Positions 25,614-33,953 of a stretch of 53,064 nt of DNA are shown here, one piece after another. The stretch is from assembly GCA_001516045.1 (NCBI GenBank), contig LOEW01000226.1, positions 1 to 53,064 of the forward strand, written 5' to 3'. The notes beneath the pieces were generated by a model, which saw only the letters and a program-made list of their open reading frames with translations, was not told where the DNA came from and did no database searches. Origin of the DNA: Desulfosporosinus sp. BRH_c37 (GTDB taxonomy: Bacteria > Bacillota > Desulfitobacteriia > Desulfitobacteriales > Desulfitobacteriaceae). A program made the position numbers and the translations under genes. How positions within the stretch are numbered: position 1 is the stretch's first letter; each line of letters opens with the position of its first letter.

Positions 25614-26792
25614 TTACACCAAATTCGAAAGCACCGTAACTCTAACGATAATCCCCAAAAGCTTCTCTTGCTCATCCACCACGGCGATTGGATACTTTGT
25701 TTCCGTCGCAAGTGGAATCAGTTCTTGCATATACGTCTCTGGGGTTGTTGTAAAGAAATCATGTGTCAAAATATCCTTCAGCGTCTTATTATTTCTTAAC
25801 CCCTCAAGCGCATCATCGATCGTGATGAGACCGCTAAGACGACGCTCATGGTCAAGCACGAAAATACTAGATATACCACTCTGTTCCATCTCCTTAATCG
25901 CGACTTTTAGCCCATCCTTCAAAGAGATTAGAGCTGAGGGTTTAAACATAATATTTTTCGCTTGTAGAATTCTCGAGCGGTCAATATCTTGAACGAATCT
26001 CTTAATGTAATCATTCTTTGGCGCTGCTAAAATCTCATCGGGGGTGCCAATTTGTTCGATGATTCCATCTTTCATGATAGCAACCCGATCACCTAGCTTG
26101 AAGGCTTCATTGATATCATGGGTAATGAAAATAATTGTCTTCTTTAGCTTTGACTGAATATCTAACAATTCCTGCTGCATCTCCCGTTTGATCAAGGGAT
26201 CAAGGGCACTAAAGGGTTCATCCATGAGAAGGATATCAGGATTCGTAGCCAATGCCCTAGCTAACCCTACCCTTTGCTGCATTCCACCACTTAACTGGCT
26301 CGGAAACTTATCTCCCCAGCCTTGAAGCCCAACGCTTTCCAACGTGGCTTGGGCAATCTCCGTTCGTTCCAATACCGGCATTCCTTTAATCTCGAGTCCG
26401 TAAACCACATTATTTAAAACAGTTTTATGTGTGAAAAGTCCAAAGTGTTGAAACACCATTGCCGCCCGGCTTTGCCGATACTCCATGAGCTTCTTATGGT
26501 CATATTGGACGATATCTTCATCGTGAATCCATATTTTTCCTTCTGTAGGCTTATTCAGGAGATTGAGACACCGTATTAACGTCGATTTCCCACTCCCTGA
26601 CAAACCCATAATGACAAAAATTTCCCCTTCAAGCACCTCAAAGGATACATCATAGATTCCCACCGTATGCCCCGAATCCTGAAGAATCTTTGCTTTTGAG
26701 GCCCCATTTTTTAATTGGGTTAAGATTGAATGGGGGTTGCGACCAAAAATTTTGGTTAAGTTTTCGACTTTGACCTTAACTGCATTACTCAT
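25614..26792 (-). CDS. opuAA: Glycine betaine/proline ABC transporter ATP-binding protein
   Basis: ATPase of an OpuA-type compatible-solute importer, 392 residues. Walker A GLSGSGKST is near residues 63-71, the signature LSGGMQQRVGLARALA follows, and Walker B is ILLMDEPFSALDP. The N-terminal segment before Walker A and a C-terminal pair of CBS domains (from about 275, SIFVLDHERRLSGLITIDDAL and KYPIAVVDEQEKLLGII) are typical of OpuAA. CBS domains in OpuA sense ionic strength (family knowledge). AGGGGG before the ATG. Last gene of the opuAC-opuAB-opuAA order, which is the reverse of Bacillus opuAA-AB-AC. Confidence 0.95.
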   Translation of the reverse strand: MSNAVKVKVENLTKIFGRNPHSILTQLKNGASKAKILQDSGHTVGIYDVSFEVLEGEIFVIMGLSGSGKSTLIRCLNLLNKPTEGKIWIHDEDIVQYDHKKLMEYRQSRAAMVFQHFGLFTHKTVLNNVVYGLEIKGMPVLERTEIAQATLESVGLQGWGDKFPSQLSGGMQQRVGLARALATNPDILLMDEPFSALDPLIKREMQQELLDIQSKLKKTIIFITHDINEAFKLGDRVAIMKDGIIEQIGTPDEILAAPKNDYIKRFVQDIDRSRILQAKNIMFKPSALISLKDGLKVAIKEMEQSGISSIFVLDHERRLSGLITIDDALEGLRNNKTLKDILTHDFFTTTPETYMQELIPLATETKYPIAVVDEQEKLLGIIVRVTVLSNLV

Positions 26793-26802
26793 CTTTAACC
26801 CC

Positions 26803-27648
26803 CTACTCTGGAAATTTGAACCGTGCTGCTACCGATTGGGTTAATCTATCGATGATGATTGCCAGAAAGACAATACTAATTCCTGCTTCAAACCCTTTGC
26901 CAATATCAATACGCATGATTGCCTGTAAAACGTCGTACCCTAACCCTTTTGCCCCAATCATTGAGGCAACCACTACCATGGCCAAAGCCATCATCGTTGT
27001 TTGATTGATGCCCGTCATAATCGTCGGCAAGGCTTGGGGAAGCTGAACTTTCGTTAAAGTCTGCCATTTGGAGGAACCAAAGGAATGCGCCGCTTCTACC
27101 ATTTCTTTCGGAACATTTCGTATCCCTAAATCCGTTAAACGGACGATCGGGGGAATTGCGTAAATTATGGTTGCAAAGACCGCTGGAACTTTCCCCATCC
27201 CAAATAGCATCATCGCTGGGATCAAGTAAACAAAACTCGGCATAGTCTGCATTCCATCCAACACCAGACGCATAATATCATTAAATCGTTTATAATAGGC
27301 CATAATAATTCCAGTTGGGATTCCGAGTAATAACGAGATAACAACGGAAGTTAGCACTATTGCTACGGTTTGAATCATCGAGTCCCATAGCCCGAACATT
27401 CCGATGAGGGTGATCAAGGCAGTATAGATCACAGCAGACTTTAGCTCTTTTACCTTCCAGGATATGGCGAATATTATGATTAGTATGGCCCACCAAGGGA
27501 CCCATAACATAAAGGTTTCCATCTTTAGGATGAACCAAAGTACCCCGGCAGATACCGCATCAAAGAAACCTGGAAAGTTATGCATTAACCATTTGACAAG
27601 CTGATCCGCGTAGATTCCAATTTCAATCCTTAGGGTATCTGGAAACAT
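26803..27648 (-). CDS. opuAB: Glycine betaine/proline ABC transporter permease
   Basis: Membrane-spanning subunit, 281 residues, with several hydrophobic segments. The binding-protein-dependent transport signature is present around EAAHSFGSSKWQTLTKVQLPQALPTI-like positions (residues about 195-220), along with GIPTGIIMAYY. The start is ATG 27648, with AAGGGG 8 nt upstream; the frame runs 39 nt further without a ribosome site. It lies 10 nt before opuAA. Confidence 0.95.
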   Translation of the reverse strand: MFPDTLRIEIGIYADQLVKWLMHNFPGFFDAVSAGVLWFILKMETFMLWVPWWAILIIIFAISWKVKELKSAVIYTALITLIGMFGLWDSMIQTVAIVLTSVVISLLLGIPTGIIMAYYKRFNDIMRLVLDGMQTMPSFVYLIPAMMLFGMGKVPAVFATIIYAIPPIVRLTDLGIRNVPKEMVEAAHSFGSSKWQTLTKVQLPQALPTIMTGINQTTMMALAMVVVASMIGAKGLGYDVLQAIMRIDIGKGFEAGISIVFLAIIIDRLTQSVAARFKFPE

Positions 27649-27720
27649 AATCACTACCCCTTTAAAGAAATTGGGCAAATGTTGCATGTGTTAAACACAT
27701 AAACATTTGTCCATTTCACT

Positions 27721-28746
27721 CTACTTTAGTGCTGCTTTGACCTTATCAGCAACTTCACTCGGTACCCATGGCGTCCAAAGGTCGGTATGATTCTTTAAAA
27801 ACCATATAGCCGTTTGGTCTACATCTGCTTTGTTATCTTGCATATAAGCAAGCGCTTCATTAAGTAAGGTATTGCTTGTTTTATAATGACTTAAGAATTC
27901 GACGACATCGGGTGCTTTAGTCTCCATACCTTTGCTCACCCCGACGGTCACGATGCTTGGGGCAAATTCGCATTTGTATCCGTCATTCCACAGTGCTTCA
28001 TCAAAAGGTACATCTGTGAGTAGAGTCATATCATATTTCCCCATGATCCACGTCGGCTCCCAGTAATACCCCAACCACGGTTTCCCCTCTTCATACGCTT
28101 TAGCCAGTGATGTCGAAAGCGCTGCGTCAGATCCTGGGCTAAAATAATTGTAAGTTGTATCTAAACCATAATTTTTAATTTTGGTTTGTAGGATTTTATC
28201 GACTTCCCAACCTGGAGGCGCACCATATATTCTGCCTTTTGTAGGGACTTCCTGATCTTTAAAGAGTTCCCAATATTTAGGCAGATCTTTAATGCTTTTG
28301 AGATCAGGTGCGAGCGGCTTAATTCCCTTAGCAGGATTCCCTTTGATTAGATAGGTTGGAACATACAACCCTTGAGCATTATCGTCAAAGTTCACTGATA
28401 TGGCCTTGATTGCTCCATCCTTTATCGCTTTGTCGTATTTTTCCTTAATGTTATCCGTCCAGATTTCTGAATAAATGTCAATATCGCCTTTTATAAAAGC
28501 GGCGAAGGTAATCGGGGTCGATCCACTGATAACCTCTGTTTTATAGCCATACCCCTTCTCGGCAATGAATTGAACGACCGAATTATTGAATTGAACGCTG
28601 TCCCATCCTGGATCAGCTAAAACTAACGTGGGTTTTTCTTCTTTAGTCGTCTCAGTCGTCGTAGCTCCGCACCCGACAAGTCCAACTGCAAGGACCAAGA
28701 TCAAAAAACCTATCCAAGCAATTAATTGACGTTTACTTTTTCTCAT
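27721..28746 (-). CDS. opuAC: Glycine betaine-binding lipoprotein
   Basis: Extracytoplasmic substrate-binding subunit, 341 residues. The signal peptide ends at lipobox GLVGC (Cys26). The OpuAC/ProX-type domain has ADPGWDSVQFNN near the start and Trp/Tyr-rich stretches (WLGYYWEPTWIMGKYD) that resemble the aromatic cage binding quaternary ammonium groups. The start is the ATG at 28746; GAGGAGG lies 12 nt upstream. First gene of the leftward opuA operon. Substrate could also be proline betaine or carnitine. Confidence 0.94.
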   Translation of the reverse strand: MRKSKRQLIAWIGFLILVLAVGLVGCGATTTETTKEEKPTLVLADPGWDSVQFNNSVVQFIAEKGYGYKTEVISGSTPITFAAFIKGDIDIYSEIWTDNIKEKYDKAIKDGAIKAISVNFDDNAQGLYVPTYLIKGNPAKGIKPLAPDLKSIKDLPKYWELFKDQEVPTKGRIYGAPPGWEVDKILQTKIKNYGLDTTYNYFSPGSDAALSTSLAKAYEEGKPWLGYYWEPTWIMGKYDMTLLTDVPFDEALWNDGYKCEFAPSIVTVGVSKGMETKAPDVVEFLSHYKTSNTLLNEALAYMQDNKADVDQTAIWFLKNHTDLWTPWVPSEVADKVKAALK

Positions 28747-28867
28747 TCCTACTAGCAACCTCCTCAATTATTATAAGTTGTATGTTACTCGTATCATACC
28801 ACAAAATTTGCTATTATGTATAGCTATAACAGATAATATTTTAGTTGCTCTAATATGAGAAACTCTT

Positions 28868-31800
28868 TCATTTAGTTTCAATCATACTGTAAACTACTGG
28901 GACCACCACCATGGTTAGGAAAGTGGAAACTGCCAAACCACACATTAGTGTTACAGCCATGGGAGAAAACAAGGGATTTGCTGATAAATATAGCGGGATG
29001 AGTGCCAATATTACTGTAAGTGCACTAAGGATAATGGCATTGTACCTTTTGGCAACCCCATCTTTACAGGCTTCATCAATTGAAAGACCCTCTTTTCTAG
29101 CATCTTCAATGTAATCAATTAATAAGATACCGTTCTTCACAACTAAACCTACCAACGAAATAATCCCTAAAAATGCAGTCATCGACAAAGGCACCCCTAA
29201 AAGCATCAAACCGGTCAAAGAACCAATTAAAGATAAAGGTATAGTGAGCATAATCACCAATGGCTTGATAAAAGAATTAAACTGTACAAACAAGATTAAA
29301 TAAATGATAAACAGCGCCACCATAAATAAAAGTCCAACTGCACTAAAGTTCTGGTTGACCTCTTCACGTTCGCCTTCAAACTTAATTTTGGTACCAACCG
29401 TATCAACTTTGGGTAAAACCTGGGCTTCAAGGACATTTTCCATATCTGATGCATTATAGCCTGGAAGCAAATTCACCAAAACTGAGATGGTTTGTTGTCT
29501 TTGATAAGTCTTAATCGTATCAGTTTTACTGCTTACTCCGACCGTTGCAAATTCACTTAAGGGAATTTTATTACTAGTAACGGAGGATTTAATCTTTAAA
29601 TTTTGCAGCAATGCCACATTCTTAATATCGCTCTTTACACGAATAGCATACTCTTCCCCATTTCTGCGATAAACAGAAGCTTTCACACCGTAGAGAGCAA
29701 TATTGATCTGACTCTGCACATCATATTTGCTAACGCCAAGACTGCTTGCCTTATCTTCATCCACCTTTACTTCCAGCTGGTAGGTCTTACTCGGCATATC
29801 ATCACGTACATTGGTCGTGCCGGGGATTTTCTTGATTTCCATTTTAAGATTATTAGAAACTTCATTGATTCGATCAAGATTATTGCCGGATACCTTAAGA
29901 ATGACCTTGGCATCAGCCGGTCTTGCTAAAGCAAGCAGGTTCACCTTGCAGTCTCCGCCGACGATATTCTGATCAATCAATTGCTGAATATGATCTGCCA
30001 ACTCTGTATTTTCCTTAAACCGCTGCTCACTTCCGTCTTTCAGGTTAAATTTGCATACCACTTGGGCAAAGTCATTTGACGGGAATGACATAGGCATGGC
30101 AACGTAGAACTTTGGCATCCCATTGCCAATTGTTTCAGTTGTACTAATAATTTCCGGTTCCATTTTTAATAAGGTTGCCACATCATCTGCCATTGCTTCG
30201 CTCGCATCAATATCTCCTGCCTTCTCGGAATTAATATTAATATAGAATAAATCCTTGTCCGCATAAGGGAAGAACTCAACCTCAAGCCTCGGCATAACGA
30301 GTACGAAGACCAGAATTAGCATTGCAAATGTACCCAGAATGGTGACCTTTTTGTTATTTAAACCAAAATCTAACAACTTTCCAAAAAAGTTCCGCAGACG
30401 GCTTTCTTTTTTGTTTTGAATCTCTTCAGGCCTTCCTACCAGTGCTGTCATGGTGGGGGTAATAAACATAGCCACTAGATAGGAGGCGACAATGGACGTA
30501 ATCAAAACTAATGGAATAGAGATTAAAAATTTACCTGCCGGTCCCGGCATTCCCATTAATGGTAAGAATGCAGCCACAATGACAACCGTCGCTGTAAAAA
30601 TAGGGATGATGCATCTCTTGGTACCCAGGAAAGAGGCATCAATCTTACTCTCACCATTGTTTAGATTTGTCTGAATGGTATCACAGACCACAATCGCGTT
30701 ATCCACCAAAATTCCCAGAGCAACAATCAAAGCAGTTAAGGATATCTGATGGATGGGAATCTGCAATAAGTACATCACCACAAAGGTCATTAAGATCGAA
30801 ATAGGAATGGCAGTTGACACCACCAAGGCATTACGCAGTCCCATTCCCAGAAAAACCACTAAAGTAACCAGCAAGATACCGATGATTAGATGCAACATAA
30901 ATTCATTGGTAGATTTGCTTACATCATCAGGCTGGTAGACAACTTCCTGAATCTTTAAATCCTGCGGAAGCTTCGCCTTCACCTCATCAATTGCTGTGCG
31001 CACGTCCTTGCCGATAATGACTACATTTTTGCCTTTCTCAAAATAGCCAGTCAATAATACTGCATTTTCAGCATTTTGCTTATATTTTTCAACGCCTTCC
31101 TCAATCCCCATATGTACATCCGCAACATCACCCAGCCTGGTAACAATACCTGTTTGAGGCGATCCCATCAATATGATATTGCTTATATCGTTTATTGATT
31201 TATAAATTCCCGGCGTAGACACAGTAATTCTGCCATCTTTATAATCAATTGTTCCAGAGGGAATCTCTATATTCTGAGCTTGCAGTATATCACATACATT
31301 TTTAATTGAAATCCCTAACTGATTTAGTTTGGCGGTATTTATATCCACTTTTACTTCTTTATTAAGATCACCCGCAATCTCAAATTTGGAAACGCCTTCT
31401 ATGTCCGCTAGCTTATCTTTAAACTGCTCACCAAAAGATGCCAGTTGTTCATATGTATAATTTTCTCCGGATAGACTTATTACCATCCCGGCTGTATCCG
31501 TAAGTTTGGTATTGACCTGGCTCTGCAGGCAACCTGATGGCAATTCAGTCTGCACATCTGCTACGACATTTCTGACATCCTGAAGAGCCTTATCAGGATC
31601 GATATTATTCGTGAATTTGAACTCTACTGCAACAATTGACACGCTTTCCTTTGATATTCCGTTACATTTGTCAACTCCGTCCAATTGGGACAGTTTATCT
31701 TCAATTTTCTTTGTTACCAGATCTTTGACATCACTTGCCGAAGCTCCTGGATAAGCCGTTATGACCATGGCCACGGGAGCTGAAACATCCGGACTTTCCT

Positions 31801-31906
31801 GTTTGGGAAGGAGGTAATAGGCATATGCCCCAACTGCAACAATAACGCATGTGAAAAATAGCATGATCTTGCTGTTTTTGATTGCTTTTAAAACGAGTTG
31901 ATTCAT
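28868..31906 (-). CDS. RND-family efflux transporter (AcrB/HAE1 type)
   Basis: Proton-driven exporter of 1012 residues with the duplicated layout of the family: TM1 at 15-32, a large extracytoplasmic loop, TM2-6 at about 330-490, TM7 near 520, a second loop, and TM8-12 at the end. Family motifs include the N-terminal segment YPGASASDVKDLVTKKIED and ALGILVDNAIVVCD in TM4, whose aspartates carry protons. It follows the adaptor gene by 15 nt. No outer-membrane factor gene is nearby, as expected if the host has one membrane. Substrate unknown. Confidence 0.94.
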   Translation of the reverse strand: MNQLVLKAIKNSKIMLFFTCVIVAVGAYAYYLLPKQESPDVSAPVAMVITAYPGASASDVKDLVTKKIEDKLSQLDGVDKCNGISKESVSIVAVEFKFTNNIDPDKALQDVRNVVADVQTELPSGCLQSQVNTKLTDTAGMVISLSGENYTYEQLASFGEQFKDKLADIEGVSKFEIAGDLNKEVKVDINTAKLNQLGISIKNVCDILQAQNIEIPSGTIDYKDGRITVSTPGIYKSINDISNIILMGSPQTGIVTRLGDVADVHMGIEEGVEKYKQNAENAVLLTGYFEKGKNVVIIGKDVRTAIDEVKAKLPQDLKIQEVVYQPDDVSKSTNEFMLHLIIGILLVTLVVFLGMGLRNALVVSTAIPISILMTFVVMYLLQIPIHQISLTALIVALGILVDNAIVVCDTIQTNLNNGESKIDASFLGTKRCIIPIFTATVVIVAAFLPLMGMPGPAGKFLISIPLVLITSIVASYLVAMFITPTMTALVGRPEEIQNKKESRLRNFFGKLLDFGLNNKKVTILGTFAMLILVFVLVMPRLEVEFFPYADKDLFYININSEKAGDIDASEAMADDVATLLKMEPEIISTTETIGNGMPKFYVAMPMSFPSNDFAQVVCKFNLKDGSEQRFKENTELADHIQQLIDQNIVGGDCKVNLLALARPADAKVILKVSGNNLDRINEVSNNLKMEIKKIPGTTNVRDDMPSKTYQLEVKVDEDKASSLGVSKYDVQSQINIALYGVKASVYRRNGEEYAIRVKSDIKNVALLQNLKIKSSVTSNKIPLSEFATVGVSSKTDTIKTYQRQQTISVLVNLLPGYNASDMENVLEAQVLPKVDTVGTKIKFEGEREEVNQNFSAVGLLFMVALFIIYLILFVQFNSFIKPLVIMLTIPLSLIGSLTGLMLLGVPLSMTAFLGIISLVGLVVKNGILLIDYIEDARKEGLSIDEACKDGVAKRYNAIILSALTVILALIPLYLSANPLFSPMAVTLMCGLAVSTFLTMVVVPVVYSMIETK

Positions 31907-31921
31907 TTTTTTACCTCCCTT

Positions 31922-33007
31922 CTACTCTAAAGTCTCAACCCTAGCCCCATCGCCCAAGTTTTTCATCCCGCTAATAACCACAAGCTCTCCTGAATTTAAG
32001 CCCTTCACCCCAATTTGGTTTTCCGATTGTTTTTGGATTTCGACCGTTCTTTTGAAAGCGTTACCGTCTTTAACCGTATATACATAATCCTCTCCGGCAT
32101 CGGAGAGAACGGCTGTGAGCGGAATCCAAACGCCTTCTTCCTTGCCGATGTCAATGACAACTTTGGCTATTGAACCAATTCGGAAATCATTACCTTGAAC
32201 CGTCACCTCTGCATTATAGGTTCGTGTAGCCTGATCAGGAGCTTCCGCAAGATTGGTAATGGCCCCGTCCGCCTTCTGTCCATCGATATCAATCTTCGCA
32301 GTGGATCCAGCCTGGACACTATTTAGATCTTGCTGAGGTACTCCAATATTTACCACTTCCTCCACACTCCGTACGGAGATAACTGGAACGAGTGGACTCA
32401 CACGTTCATTTTCCTGGCTGATTAGATCGACGACTACACCGTCTTTCTGGGCATAAATTGTTGCATCCTGTTCCAGAGACAATTGGTATTCATAATTAGT
32501 TACCGCAGCATTGTCTTGAGATTGAGCCTGTGCAAGTGTAGACTCGGCAAGATCGACCTGCAGCTTTAGCTGTTCATACTGGTCCTTAGCCAGCGCATTT
32601 TCTGCGTACAGTTTATTCATCCGGTCCAGATTGGACCTCGAATATGTAACAGAATCATTCGCCTTGGCTAAATTCAACCTGGCTGCTTCCATAGAGGTCT
32701 GTGCATTAGACACTTGGAAGGCTAGATCATGCTTATCAAGTTCCATCAACTTGTCGCCGGCTTTAACCCGATCCCCTTTTTCAACGAATACGCGGCCAAT
32801 TTGCCCGCCGCTTTTAAAACTATAATTGATCTTTTCCTTCGCATCCAATGTTCCAACATAATTTAATACAACCGGTCTTTCACTAAGTTGTATTTCTTGC
32901 ACCTTTACTGCGCGAATTTGCTCCGTTGTGACAGTCTTGTCTTTTGAGCAACCTGTTACGACTACTAGCATAAGTATCGTAAGTAATAAAGCCCCGAATT
33001 TTTTCAT
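31922..33007 (-). CDS. RND efflux adaptor (membrane fusion) lipoprotein
   Basis: HlyD/AcrA-type adaptor, 361 residues. The lipobox VVTGC (Cys20) follows a short signal peptide. The barrel-sandwich half-motif (GRVFVEKGDRVKAGDKLMEL) appears around residues 60-80, and a helical hairpin follows (about 85-150). The second lipoyl half and beta-barrel come next. The start is ATG 33007 with GGGGAGAG upstream. An AATGAATGA palindrome just upstream (33019-33043) resembles the one before the tetR gene, so expression is probably controlled by that regulator. Confidence 0.92.
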   Translation of the reverse strand: MKKFGALLLTILMLVVVTGCSKDKTVTTEQIRAVKVQEIQLSERPVVLNYVGTLDAKEKINYSFKSGGQIGRVFVEKGDRVKAGDKLMELDKHDLAFQVSNAQTSMEAARLNLAKANDSVTYSRSNLDRMNKLYAENALAKDQYEQLKLQVDLAESTLAQAQSQDNAAVTNYEYQLSLEQDATIYAQKDGVVVDLISQENERVSPLVPVISVRSVEEVVNIGVPQQDLNSVQAGSTAKIDIDGQKADGAITNLAEAPDQATRTYNAEVTVQGNDFRIGSIAKVVIDIGKEEGVWIPLTAVLSDAGEDYVYTVKDGNAFKRTVEIQKQSENQIGVKGLNSGELVVISGMKNLGDGARVETLE

Positions 33008-33018
33008 AATCTCTCCCC

Positions 33019-33043
33019 TTTTAATGAATGAATATTTATTCAT
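33019..33043. promoter_or_regulatory. Probable TetR operator before the adaptor gene
   Basis: TTTTAATGAATGAATATTTATTCATAAG shares the AATGAATGA half-site and TGAAT-ATTCA symmetry with the site at 33661-33690. It lies between the tetR stop and the adaptor start. Confidence 0.5.
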
Positions 33044-33061
33044 AAGTTGGCAAAAAAAATA

Positions 33062-33646
33062 TCATTTCAAAGCTTTTATACATAAATTGGCAATTTTTAG
33101 CACCTCCTCTTTGCTGAATTGTTTGTGTTGGTTCTTAGCGAATTCCATTAGAATATATCGAAATGGCAAGGCAGACAACACCAACTCAATATCTTCTCTG
33201 CTGTACTGCTCATTAATTTCTCCTGTCTCTCTTCCCAGACGTAAAATGTCGCTAATTAAATTGCCTGATTCTATGTCTTTTCTTTCTTCAGCCCATTCAG
33301 GCATATTCGTCTCCTGCGAAGAAACGGCGATAAACTTACCTAATATGGGATCCGAATTAGTTAACTGAAAAAGCCCATCTATAAAGTCATATAAATACTC
33401 ATAAAATGTAGCATACGGCTTGCTACTAAATAGCAATGCACTTCTTATATTCTCCATGTTTGATTCTGTGACATCCTGTATCAATTCATCTTTGCTGCTG
33501 TAATAGCGATATAAGTAACCACTAGATACTCCTGACTTTTCACTTATTAAAGATATAGACATATGATTATACCCATGATCACACATGAGTTCCATTACAG
33601 CCTTTTTAATTCTGTCGATTTTCATAGGATCCGTAATACGAGACAC
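33062..33646 (-). CDS. TetR-family transcriptional regulator
   Basis: 194 residues. The N-terminal TetR helix-turn-helix is clear: MELMCDHGYNHMSISLISE, then SGVSSGYLYRYYSSKDEL (residues about 17-55). The C-terminal half is the variable ligand-binding domain. The start is probably GTG 33646 with GGAG 10 nt upstream; an ATG 21 nt downstream is an alternative. It leads the adaptor and RND genes and is expected to repress them and itself until a substrate binds. Confidence 0.92.
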   Translation of the reverse strand: MSRITDPMKIDRIKKAVMELMCDHGYNHMSISLISEKSGVSSGYLYRYYSSKDELIQDVTESNMENIRSALLFSSKPYATFYEYLYDFIDGLFQLTNSDPILGKFIAVSSQETNMPEWAEERKDIESGNLISDILRLGRETGEINEQYSREDIELVLSALPFRYILMEFAKNQHKQFSKEEVLKIANLCIKALK

Positions 33647-33660
33647 TTTTTTCAGACTCC

Positions 33661-33690
33661 TTTTAATGAATGAATTTTCATTTATTAAAC
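33661..33690. promoter_or_regulatory. Probable autoregulatory operator of the TetR gene
   Basis: TTTAATGAATGAA and TTCATTTATTAAA form a 13-bp inverted repeat with one mismatch, just upstream of the tetR start. Confidence 0.65.
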
Positions 33691-33838
33691 AATATAACCT
33701 TTTTGGATCGTTTTGTCAATTTTCACCCCAATCATTGCACACAGGGGATTAGAAACTTTGCTCTAACCTTTGAGAAATTAATTTTCTTCCATTTCAGAAG
33801 GAACATTATGATTTTGTGATTAAGCTTAAATAAAATCA

Positions 33839-33930
33839 GGGCATTGTCTCTTAAAATCATAAAAGACAATACCCTCACTGTGTAATGTGTACCTAAACCC
33901 TCAAAGCCTTGGTGTATATGGCTTTGAAAG
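33839..33930 (-). terminator. Terminator of ppdK with conserved upstream element
   Basis: GGGCATTGTCT / AGACAATACCC (33839-33874) is followed on the minus strand by GATTTTATTT. Upstream on that strand are GAGGGTTTAGGT (33902-33891) and a small CAAAGCC / GGCTTTG hairpin (33903-33927). It is closely similar to 25424-25520. Confidence 0.75.
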
Positions 33931-33953
33931 CTATTTCTATACTACTTGTTGCT

